From contig JAFEFC010000031.1 of assembly GCA_018240785.1 (NCBI GenBank), forward strand, positions 186,001-250,000: 64,000 nucleotides of DNA, given 5' to 3'. Made by a program: the position numbers and the translations under genes. Source of the DNA: Pseudomonadota bacterium (GTDB lineage: Bacteria > Pseudomonadota > Gammaproteobacteria > Burkholderiales > Rhodocyclaceae). The notes beneath the pieces are model-generated. The model saw only the letters and a program-made list of their open reading frames with translations, did not search any database and had not been told where the DNA came from. Positions 9,954 to 17,777 of the stretch are shown here, in pieces (within the stretch, counting starts at the first letter, position 1; each line of letters begins with the position of its first letter).

Positions 9954-11375
9954 ATGATGAGCGAGGCCGCGTGGAGGAGGCTGCTGGACCAGATCCGCGA
10001 CGGTCGCGTGGTGCCCGTCATTGGCCCGGAATTGCTCGTGTATGACATTACCGGCAATCAGTCGCTGCAGGCTCGCGTGGCGGAGAAGCTGCTGGCCCTC
10101 TACAACCAGCCGCTGCCGCCAGAAGGCCTGCCCGCCTTCCGCGAGCTGAACGACGCGGTGGTGCGCCTGCGGCAGGCGCGCGACGACAACGGCCCGCTGG
10201 TGCGCAACCTGCAGGATCTGTACGCCGACGTCCACGGCGTGCTGCGCGAGCTCACCGGCGTGCGCGACAGCGTGCTGCCTTCCGCGATCGACCAGCTCGC
10301 TCGCATCGCCGATTTCCGCCTGTTCGTCACGCTCACGCCCGACACCTTGCTCGCCAGCGCACTCAAGCGCCGCTGCGCGGTGAACGAGATCGTGCATTCG
10401 CCCGACCTGTCGAGCAGCGAATCGCGCGACCTGCCCGCCGACTGGCGCGACCGCCCGAACGAGGTGCAGTTGCTCTACCTCTTCGGCAAGGTCAGCTCGA
10501 CGCCGGTATATGCCCTCACCGAGGAAGACGTGCTCGAGTACGCCCACAGCATGATCGCCGGGCGCGGTCACGTGCTGCCGCGCTTTTTCGGCGAGCTGCA
10601 GGAGCTGAACCTGATGCTGCTGGGCTGCAACTTCCCGGACTGGCTGAGCCGGCTCTTTCTTCGCCTGACGAACAAGGAGCGGCTGTCCTCGGCCAAGGCC
10701 AAGCGCGAATGGCTCGTCGAGGAGCTGCAGGACGAGCCGGGGCTGGTGACCTTCCTGCGCAACTACAGCCACGACACCGAGATCCTCGCCGATGTGCCGC
10801 CGCTCGAGTTCGTCGCCGAGTTGCTGCGCCGCTGGCAGGCGGACAACGAGGCCCGGCAGCAGGCCAGCCCGGCCGGCAGCGGCGGCGACGGTGACGACGA
10901 ACGGCCGCTGCCGCCGCCGGGCGCGATCTTCTTCGTCAGCTACTCGCGCGGCACCGACCAGCCGTATGCCGAGGCGCTGGTCGAGGCGCTGCGGCAACTG
11001 GGCGTCGCCGAGCGCGAGCTGTGGTTCGACCGCCAGACGATCGAGCCGGGAGACGACTTCCGCAACAAGATCCTCGACGGCATTGCCGGTTGCCGCTACT
11101 TCCTGCCGGTGCTGTCCGAGGCCACCAACGCGCGCGAGGAGGGATTCGTGTTCCGCGAATGGCAGGCGGCCAACGACCGCCTGCCGCAACTGAATCGCGA
11201 TTTCATCTACCCCATCATCGTCGATGCGGATTACGCCCCCGAGCGCTACACCGCCAGGCCGGTCAGGGCCTGGCAGTCGCTCGATTTCGGCCATGCCCCG
11301 GCGGGCGCGCCGGATGCCCGCACCATGGCGAAGCTGACGAAGCTGCTGCGCGATGCGCGCCGGCATGAGGTTTGA
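9954..11375 (+). CDS. SIR2-like/TIR two-domain protein, putative NAD-directed effector
   Basis: 473 residues from ATG 9954. Residues about 8-300 follow the layout of SIR2-like effector domains: VVPVIGPELL in place of the GAG.S loop, FVTLTPDTLL (about 124-133) in place of TTNxD, LLYLFGKVSS (about 173-182) in place of the LHG motif, and LMLLGCNFPDW. The catalytic Asn is Thr128 and the catalytic His is Phe177, so NAD hydrolysis by this domain is unlikely. After a Gly/Asp/Pro linker, residues about 323-470 form a TIR domain (AIFFVSYSRGTDQ, LWFDRQTIEPGD) with Glu402 in VFREWQ at the position of the catalytic Glu of NAD-cleaving TIRs. The next gene, a STAND-WD40 protein, starts 3 bases after the stop, so the two are surely co-translated. 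Role as an immune or death effector is inference. Confidence 0.82.
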   Translation: MMSEAAWRRLLDQIRDGRVVPVIGPELLVYDITGNQSLQARVAEKLLALYNQPLPPEGLPAFRELNDAVVRLRQARDDNGPLVRNLQDLYADVHGVLRELTGVRDSVLPSAIDQLARIADFRLFVTLTPDTLLASALKRRCAVNEIVHSPDLSSSESRDLPADWRDRPNEVQLLYLFGKVSSTPVYALTEEDVLEYAHSMIAGRGHVLPRFFGELQELNLMLLGCNFPDWLSRLFLRLTNKERLSSAKAKREWLVEELQDEPGLVTFLRNYSHDTEILADVPPLEFVAELLRRWQADNEARQQASPAGSGGDGDDERPLPPPGAIFFVSYSRGTDQPYAEALVEALRQLGVAERELWFDRQTIEPGDDFRNKILDGIAGCRYFLPVLSEATNAREEGFVFREWQAANDRLPQLNRDFIYPIIVDADYAPERYTARPVRAWQSLDFGHAPAGAPDARTMAKLTKLLRDARRHEV

Positions 11376-11378
11376 GCG

Positions 11379-14300
11379 ATGGCCACGATGACACCCGCAG
11401 CCGCAGCGCTGCCGGAGGCGCCCTCCGGCCCCGACGCGGAGGCACGGGCACGGGTCGATGCGCAGCACCCGTGGCCGGGGCTGGCGCCTTACGACGAGGC
11501 GTCCGGCGCCTGGTTCAAGGGGCGCGACGAGGAGGCGGCAGAGCTGTTCCGCCTCATCCGCCTCGCGCCGCTCACCGTGCTGTACGGCGCCTCGGGCCTG
11601 GGCAAGAGCTCGCTGCTGCAGGCGGGCCTGTTCCCGCGCCTGCGCGCGGAGCACTTCCTGCCGGTGTATCTGCGCCTCGATTTTTCCGAACGCGCCGATG
11701 CGCCGCCGCTCGAACAGGCCGCCCGCCGTCTCGAGAAGGCGATTGCCGAATCCACTGCCGACGGGCCGCAGCGCGAGCCCGGCGAGGATCTGTGGCGCTT
11801 CACACATCGGCGCGATTTCGAATTGTGGACGGCGGACAACTTCCCGCTGGTGCCGGTACTGGTCTTCGACCAGTTCGAGGAGCTGTTCTCGCGCGGCGGT
11901 GCCCAGCCCGAACGCGTCGGCCCCGTCATCGACGCCCTCGGCGACCTGATCGACAACCGTATTCCCACCCCGCTGGCAAGCGAGGAGAGCAGCGCGGAGC
12001 GCGAGCGGCTCGACCTGCGCGTGCAGCGCTACAAGGTCCTGCTGTCGTTCCGCGAGGATTTCCTGCCGCACGTCGAATCGTGGAAGGACAAGATCCCGTC
12101 GTTGCTCAACAACCGCCTGCGCCTGCTGCCGATGACCCGTCCGCAGGCGATCCATGCCATCGACGAGGCGGGCGCGCAGGTGATGGGAGACGGCGTGGCG
12201 GCACGCATCGTCGATCTCATCACCCGCCGCGACGGCAATGCGGCGCGCAGCGAGACGCCGGTGGAGCCGGTGCTGCTCAGCCTGTGCTGCACCCGGCTCA
12301 ACGCGCGCCGCGCCGAGGGCAGCAAGATGGACGCCGCCCTCGTCGACAGCGCCGGCGAGGAGATCCTGGAAGATTTCTACCGCGAGGCCATCGAGGGCAT
12401 GCCGCAGCGCGTGCCGGAGTTCATCGAAACCCACCTGATCCAGGGCGACCGCTACCGCGGCAGCTATCCGCTCGTCGAGGCGCTCGAGCAACACTTGCTG
12501 AGCGCGGAGGAGCTGTCGCGGCTGACCGATCACTTCCGCCTGTTGCGCATCGACCAGGAGTCCGACACCGCGCGCATCGAACTGATCCACGACCGCCTGG
12601 TCGAGATCGTGCGCGTCGCGCGCGACACGCGGCTGCGCGACGCCATGGAGCGGAAGGCGCTCGCCGAGCGTGCGCGCCGCAAGCGGGTGGAGCGCGACCG
12701 CGAGCGCATCGCCCGCATGCGCAACGGCCTGCTGGCGCTGTCCGTCGTCCTGTTCGCCTCGGTCGCGATCGCGGTGTGGACGGCGCAGCGCGCCATCCGC
12801 GCCGAGAAGCAGGCGACCGACGCCAGGCTCGCCACCCTGGACGCGCGCCTGGTGGGCGAGGCGCAGGCGATCCTGCACGGCGGGCTGGTGGAGAAGCCGC
12901 GCCGCGCGCTGCTGCAGTTGATCGCCGCGCAGCGCATGGGCCGCCACAACGTCGGCATCGAGTCGGCGCTGCTCAACGAGCTGTTCGAGCGTCCGCAGAT
13001 GCGCAAGCTGATCGCCACCGACGGCACGGTGAGCGCGATGAGCTTCTCCGCGAACGGCAACCAGATCGTCGTCGCAGGGGTGGAAGAGGGAACGCTGCGC
13101 ACGCTGGACGTGAACACCGGGCGCACCGTCGGTGACGTGCTGCGGATCGAGGGCGGTGGCTGGGTGTGGGCGATCGCGGTGAGCCGCGACGGCCTGCGGC
13201 TAGCCACCGGTGACGACGACGGCAACCTGCAACTGTGGGACGCGCGCGACGGCCGGCCGATCGCGCTGCGCGCGCAGGCGCCGAAGCGACATGCGGGTGC
13301 GGTACGGGCGCTTGCCTTCAGCCCGGATGGCAGGCTGCTGGTATCGGCAAGTGCCGACAAGACCTTGCGCCTGTGGGATGGCATGAGCGGCGAGCCGCTC
13401 GGCGCGCTGCTCGGCGAACACAACGGCCCCGTGGCCAGCGTGACCTTCAGCCCGGACGGCAAGCTCATCGCATCGGCCGGTGAAGACCGCACGGTGCGGC
13501 TGTGGAATCCCGTCACGCGCTGGCAGGTCGGTGCGGAACTGGTCGGGCACGGCGCGGCGGTCAGGAGCGTGGCATTCAGCCCGGATGGAAGGCTGCTGGC
13601 GTCCGCCGGCGAGGACAGGACCGTGCGCTTGTGGAACCCACGCAGCGGCCGGGCGAGCGGCGAGCCTCTGCGCGGTCACACCGGCGGGATCGGTTCGCTG
13701 GCCTTCACCGCCGACGGGCGCGGCATCATCACCGGCAGTTGGGACGGCACGGTGCGCCGCTGGGATCTGGCCACGCGCAAGGCCGCGGGCGAGGTGCTTA
13801 AGACCGGATCGCGCGGCGTCACGGCGATCGCGCTGAGCCCGGCGGGGAACATCGCCTCGGCGATCGACGGCGGCGATGTCGCGCTGTGGAAACCCGGCAC
13901 CCAGGCCAGCGTGGTTCTCGGCCGGCACACCGCGCCGGTCATGGGCGCGGCCTTCAGCCCCGACGGCCGGCGCATCGCATCAGCCGGCCTGGACCACAGC
14001 TTGCGGCTGTGGGAGCTCGCCGGGGACGGGACGCCGTTGTCGTTCGTCGAGCTGGATGCGGAAGACTTCGTCTGGAGCGTCGCCTTCAGCCCGGACGGGC
14101 AGCGCGTCGCCACCGGCGGCAACGACAACATCGTGCGCCTGTGGGATGCACGTAGCCCGGGCCTGATCCGCAACTTCCCGAAACTGCACACCAGCATGGT
14201 GTGGAGCGTGGCATTCAGCCCCGACGGCAAGCTGCTGGCTTCCGCCAGCGAGGACGGAACCGTGCGCCTGTGGGATGCGCAGTCGGGCGCGCACGTCGGC

Positions 14301-15095
14301 CCGCCACTGCGCGGGCATGCGGGCGGCGTCAATGGCGTGGCCTTCAGCCCCGACGGCAAGCGCATCGCCGCGGTGGGCGACGACCGCAGCCTGCGCGTGT
14401 GGGACGCGGAAACCCACAAACCGCTTGCGCTGCCACCGATGCTGCATGACGCCCCGGCGGTCAGCGTGGTGTTCACCGACGACGGCACGCACATCGTGAC
14501 CGGCGACGACAGCGGCACCCTGCGCAGTTGGGACGCGAGCAGCGGCAGGATGACCGGAAATGCGCTGAAGGAGCAGGACGGCCGGATCACCGGACTGGCG
14601 TTCTCGGCCGTGGGCGGCCGGCGGATCGTCTCGGCCAGCGCCGACGGATCGCTGCGGCTGTGGGATATGGACAACTGGCTGCCGATCGGCAACGCGCTGA
14701 AGGGGCATACCATGGCCGAGGCCCCACCGCGTCAATCCAGCCTTGCGCACCGGGCCCGCGCGCCCCGCGCCGCGGCTGCCGCGCCGACGGACGCCGCCCC
14801 GGCGCGCGTCAATGCGGTGGCCTTCAGCGCAGACGGCCGGCGCATCGTCTCGGCGAGCTCCAACACGGAACTGCGCCTGTGGCCGGGGCCCGCCGCGTGG
14901 GTCGACGAGGCCTGCGCCAAGCTCACCCGCAACATGAGCGAAGGCCAGTGGCGCGAATGGGTGACGCAGGACCTGCCCTACGAAGCGCAGTGCCCCGGCC
15001 TGCCAATCCCAACGGATGCGCCGGATGCGCCGGCATCGACATCGGCGGCACCCCGCCTGGCGCCAGGCGAAGCGGCGCAGTCGCTGGTCCGCTGA
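11379..15095 (+). CDS. nSTAND1 NTPase with transmembrane segment and 14 WD40 repeats
   Basis: 1238 residues. PWPGLAPYDE...WFKGRDEE is the typical entry to the novel STAND NTPase 1 domain. Walker A is GASGLGKSS (residues 70-78) and Walker B is PVLVFDQFEELF (about 160). A basic helix (about 425-447) precedes one hydrophobic segment (about 449-467), then a helical stalk. From about 540 to 1190 there are 14 WD40 repeats of the FSPDG...LRLWD type, enough for two seven-bladed propellers. The last repeat carries an insertion of about 30 Ala/Pro/Arg-rich residues. STAND proteins are ATP-driven switches in which repeat domains sense a trigger and an effector responds. Here the effector would be the SIR2/TIR protein encoded 3 bases upstream. 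If the hydrophobic segment spans the membrane, the propellers would be periplasmic. Confidence 0.9.
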   Translation: MATMTPAAAALPEAPSGPDAEARARVDAQHPWPGLAPYDEASGAWFKGRDEEAAELFRLIRLAPLTVLYGASGLGKSSLLQAGLFPRLRAEHFLPVYLRLDFSERADAPPLEQAARRLEKAIAESTADGPQREPGEDLWRFTHRRDFELWTADNFPLVPVLVFDQFEELFSRGGAQPERVGPVIDALGDLIDNRIPTPLASEESSAERERLDLRVQRYKVLLSFREDFLPHVESWKDKIPSLLNNRLRLLPMTRPQAIHAIDEAGAQVMGDGVAARIVDLITRRDGNAARSETPVEPVLLSLCCTRLNARRAEGSKMDAALVDSAGEEILEDFYREAIEGMPQRVPEFIETHLIQGDRYRGSYPLVEALEQHLLSAEELSRLTDHFRLLRIDQESDTARIELIHDRLVEIVRVARDTRLRDAMERKALAERARRKRVERDRERIARMRNGLLALSVVLFASVAIAVWTAQRAIRAEKQATDARLATLDARLVGEAQAILHGGLVEKPRRALLQLIAAQRMGRHNVGIESALLNELFERPQMRKLIATDGTVSAMSFSANGNQIVVAGVEEGTLRTLDVNTGRTVGDVLRIEGGGWVWAIAVSRDGLRLATGDDDGNLQLWDARDGRPIALRAQAPKRHAGAVRALAFSPDGRLLVSASADKTLRLWDGMSGEPLGALLGEHNGPVASVTFSPDGKLIASAGEDRTVRLWNPVTRWQVGAELVGHGAAVRSVAFSPDGRLLASAGEDRTVRLWNPRSGRASGEPLRGHTGGIGSLAFTADGRGIITGSWDGTVRRWDLATRKAAGEVLKTGSRGVTAIALSPAGNIASAIDGGDVALWKPGTQASVVLGRHTAPVMGAAFSPDGRRIASAGLDHSLRLWELAGDGTPLSFVELDAEDFVWSVAFSPDGQRVATGGNDNIVRLWDARSPGLIRNFPKLHTSMVWSVAFSPDGKLLASASEDGTVRLWDAQSGAHVGPPLRGHAGGVNGVAFSPDGKRIAAVGDDRSLRVWDAETHKPLALPPMLHDAPAVSVVFTDDGTHIVTGDDSGTLRSWDASSGRMTGNALKEQDGRITGLAFSAVGGRRIVSASADGSLRLWDMDNWLPIGNALKGHTMAEAPPRQSSLAHRARAPRAAAAAPTDAAPARVNAVAFSADGRRIVSASSNTELRLWPGPAAWVDEACAKLTRNMSEGQWREWVTQDLPYEAQCPGLPIPTDAPDAPASTSAAPRLAPGEAAQSLVR

Positions 15096-15099
15096 GCGG

Positions 15100-15555
15100 T
15101 CATGCCGCAGTCGGGGCAGGCCGGCGGCCGCGATGAAGTTCGATGATCGACGCCCTGGTCTGCTGCCTGACGACGTCGGCCAGCGTATAGGTGTCCAGGC
15201 GCTCATAGAACGCCTGCTGCGCGTCGCTCAGCGCGACACGCACGTTGCAGCCGTGCAGCAGCACGCAGGGCTGCGAGGTGCAGTCGATCACTGCCTCGCC
15301 GCCTTCGAGTTCGCGCACCACTTCGCCGAGGCGGTAATGTTCCGCCGGTCTGGCGAGGGTCAGCCCGCCACCCTTGCCGCGGGTGGCGACGATCCAGCCC
15401 AGTTGGCCGAGGCGATGGACGACCTTCGCCAGATGATGGCGCGACACGTCGAAACGCGTGGCGATCTCGTCGATGGTGGCCGGCCCGCCAGTGGGCGGGA
15501 CGGTGAGGTACATCAGCACACGCAGGCTGAGGTCGGTGAAGCGGGTGATCTGCAT
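15100..15555 (-). CDS. nsrR: NsrR, nitric-oxide-sensing Rrf2 repressor
   Basis: 151 residues. An N-terminal winged helix (residues 1-75, MQITRFTDLSLRVLMYL then a GGGLTLARP wing) is followed by three cysteines at 92, 97 and 103 in the C.....LLHGC arrangement, almost the same positions as the Fe-S cluster ligands of E. coli NsrR. Asp8, a cluster ligand in some NsrR proteins, is present. NO damages the cluster and relieves repression of detoxification genes. The gene lies directly downstream of hmp on the same strand, its classic target, so it is probably autoregulated. It converges with the STAND gene with only 4 bases between stops. Confidence 0.93.
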   Translation of the reverse strand: MQITRFTDLSLRVLMYLTVPPTGGPATIDEIATRFDVSRHHLAKVVHRLGQLGWIVATRGKGGGLTLARPAEHYRLGEVVRELEGGEAVIDCTSQPCVLLHGCNVRVALSDAQQAFYERLDTYTLADVVRQQTRASIIELHRGRRPAPTAA

Positions 15556-15644
15556 GGCGGGGCGTCTTGACTGGTCTCTACGGCAGGACTTGGCAGCCGC
15601 GCGTGCAGCGCGGGGGCGCCGTGCGGCTGGCGCCCCCGATTAGA

Positions 15645-16844
15645 TCACACCGCCACGCCGCCGGTGCTGAACACTTCGGCGTGGATGCGCTCCGAGCCGA
15701 CACCGAGCTCGTGCAGCGTGCGGATGTGGGCATCCATGAACTCGGACGGGCCGCACAGGTAGTAGTCGGCCTGCGGCTTGAGCACGGCTTCGCCCAGCTC
15801 GCGCAGGTTCAGCATGCCGACCTTCGCCGGCGCCGCTGCCGGACCTTCATCGAAGAACACGTGCACGCCCACCTGGCGGTTTTCCGCGGCGACCTTCGCC
15901 ACATGCGCACCGAAGGCATACACGTCGGCGTTGCGGCTGGCGTGGATGAACTGCACGTCGCGGCCCTTCGCCGTCTTCACCAGCCGGTTGAGCATCGCCA
16001 CCATCGGCGTGATGCCGACGCCACCACTGATCAGCACCACCGGCGTGTCGCGGTCCTCGTGCAGGAAGAAGTCGCCGAACGGCGGCGCCACGTCGATGAT
16101 GTCGCCCTTGTCGAACTTGCCGTGCAGCAGGTTGGACACGCGGCCGGCAGGCGTGTCGTCATTGCCCGGCTCGCGCTTGACCGAGATGCGCAGGCAGGAC
16201 GCACCCGGCGCCTCGGACAGCGTGTATTGCCGGGGCTGCATCACTTCCCATTCCGGCACGTACACCCGCACCGAAATGTACTGGCCGGCGCGGTAGTCGG
16301 GCAGCGTGCCGCCGTCGGCCGGGGCGAGGTGGAAGGAGGTGATCTGCTCGCTTTCCTTCACCTTGTCGACGATGCGGAACGCGCGCCAGCCGCTCCAGCC
16401 GCCGTCGCGGTTGGCGATCTCGGCGTAGAGCTTGTTCTCGGCGTCGATGAAGAGGTCGGCCAGCGCGCCGTAGGCCACGGCCCAGGCGTCGATCAGCTCG
16501 TCGCTGGCGGCGTCGCCCAGCACTTCCTTGATCGAGGCCAGCAGGTGCTTGCCGACGATGGGGTAGTGCTCGGCACGGATGCCGATGCTGGCGTGCTTGT
16601 TGGTGATCAGCGTGATCACCGGCGCCAGCACGGATGGATCGTCGATGTTTTCCGCATAGGCAAGGACCGACATCGCCAGCGCGGTGGCCTGCTTGCCCGA
16701 CTCGTGGTGGGTGCGGTTGAAGAGGTGCTTGAGCTCGGGGTTGTGGCGGAACATGCGTTGATAGAAGTAAGTGGTCAGCGCCACGCCGTGCTCTTTCAAG
16801 ACCGGAACCGTCGCCTTCACGAGGCTGCGTACTCTTTCGTCCAT
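15645..16844 (-). CDS. hmp: Flavohemoglobin, nitric oxide dioxygenase
   Basis: 399 residues, normal flavohemoglobin length. The N-terminal globin domain (about 1-140) carries the proximal-histidine stretch TNKHASIGI with His84, and a distal Tyr near residue 28. It is followed by a ferredoxin-reductase-type FAD domain (RQYTLS, about 205) and an NAD-binding domain (LISGGVGITPM, DYYLCGPSEFM). The enzyme turns NO and oxygen into nitrate using NADPH or NADH in the cytoplasm. An NsrR-like site lies upstream at 16927-16937 and nsrR follows downstream, so NO-induced expression is expected. Confidence 0.97.
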   Translation of the reverse strand: MDERVRSLVKATVPVLKEHGVALTTYFYQRMFRHNPELKHLFNRTHHESGKQATALAMSVLAYAENIDDPSVLAPVITLITNKHASIGIRAEHYPIVGKHLLASIKEVLGDAASDELIDAWAVAYGALADLFIDAENKLYAEIANRDGGWSGWRAFRIVDKVKESEQITSFHLAPADGGTLPDYRAGQYISVRVYVPEWEVMQPRQYTLSEAPGASCLRISVKREPGNDDTPAGRVSNLLHGKFDKGDIIDVAPPFGDFFLHEDRDTPVVLISGGVGITPMVAMLNRLVKTAKGRDVQFIHASRNADVYAFGAHVAKVAAENRQVGVHVFFDEGPAAAPAKVGMLNLRELGEAVLKPQADYYLCGPSEFMDAHIRTLHELGVGSERIHAEVFSTGGVAV

Positions 16845-16926
16845 GCGTACTCCAGGGGTGAATCAGGATGAGGGGGGAGAGGGGAAGTCAAGGACACGGC
16901 AGCCCGTCGGCTGATGCCGGTTCTTT

Positions 16927-16937
16927 AACATGCATCA
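16927..16937. promoter_or_regulatory. Probable NsrR half-site upstream of hmp
   Basis: AACATGCATCA agrees with the AAnATGCATTT NsrR half-site at 9 of 11 positions. It lies 83 bases before the hmp ATG in an AT-rich patch that could hold the promoter. The remaining 16845-17092 stretch shows no gene. Confidence 0.5.
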
Positions 16938-17092
16938 AAATTACCTCTTATACCGCCGCCGGGTCAACCAGGAGAAACGCCAATGTCGCGAGACAAGGAT
17001 CGGAAGCGTGAATCCGGTCCGGCGCCGGCCTTGGTGCGGACATCTCAGGATGGGGGGCAGATTCGCTTGCTTCTCATCGCGCCCGTTATCGC

Positions 17093-17755
17093 TCAGGCCA
17101 GCAGCACCGCCAGCAGGCCGGTCAGCACGATGCCGTCGAAGGTGCCGGCGCCGCCGATCGACGCCACCGGCGCACCCAGCTTGCCCACCTGGTTCAGGCG
17201 CAGCAAGTCGGCGCCGATCAGCACGCCCAGCGTGCCACCGATGTAGGCCAGCGCCGCGGCGTGCTGGAAGTCGAGCACCATCGCCGCCGCAGCGGCGGTG
17301 GCCGGGGCCACCAGGAAGGGCATGGCGATGCCCACGCCGCGCTGCGGAAAGCTGGTGAGCCAGGACACTGCCGCCACCACGCCGATTGCGACGATGACGC
17401 TGCCAGGATCGAGCGCGGTGTGCGCCAGCAGATAGATGCAGAACGCCACCGGCACCACACACCCGCCGACATTGACTGCCACGATGGTGCGCCCGGTGAA
17501 GGCCTGCCGCGGCAGGCCGAAGAGTTCGCGCAACTGCCGCGGCACCTCGTCTTCCGGCGGCGCCTCGGCGCGCACGCTGAACAGCGGCAGGTTGAGGAGG
17601 CTGCCGAACAGGGACGTGCTCAGCAGCAGGTAGGCGGAGCGCGGCTCCAGGCCCAGCTTGTGGAACGCCACCTGCAGCAGCCCGAGCTGCACCGACGTCA
17701 CCAGGAAGGCGAACAGGGCGATGAGCAGGATCAGGCGCAGCGGAGAGTTGGGCAT
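17093..17755 (-). CDS. DUF1614 multi-pass membrane protein
   Basis: 220 residues with about seven hydrophobic segments. The start MPNSPLRLILLIALFAFLV is followed by SVQLGLLQVAFHKLGL, a conserved GGCVVPVAF stretch near residue 95, and a C-terminal IGGAGTFDGIVLTGLLAVLLA. This matches the DUF1614 family, whose function is unknown. The frame is open further upstream into the antiporter gene, but the ATG at 17755 is the only sensible start. It is 22 bases downstream of the antiporter stop and probably shares its transcript. Confidence 0.85.
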   Translation of the reverse strand: MPNSPLRLILLIALFAFLVTSVQLGLLQVAFHKLGLEPRSAYLLLSTSLFGSLLNLPLFSVRAEAPPEDEVPRQLRELFGLPRQAFTGRTIVAVNVGGCVVPVAFCIYLLAHTALDPGSVIVAIGVVAAVSWLTSFPQRGVGIAMPFLVAPATAAAAAMVLDFQHAAALAYIGGTLGVLIGADLLRLNQVGKLGAPVASIGGAGTFDGIVLTGLLAVLLA

Positions 17756-17777
17756 GCTGGCGGCCTGATCGTCGGGC

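Noticed and set aside
9936-12947. 1003-codon minus frame opposite the SIR2/TIR and STAND genes
   Set aside because: It spans two clear plus-strand genes. Its product is Gln/Arg/Ala/Val-rich without motifs.
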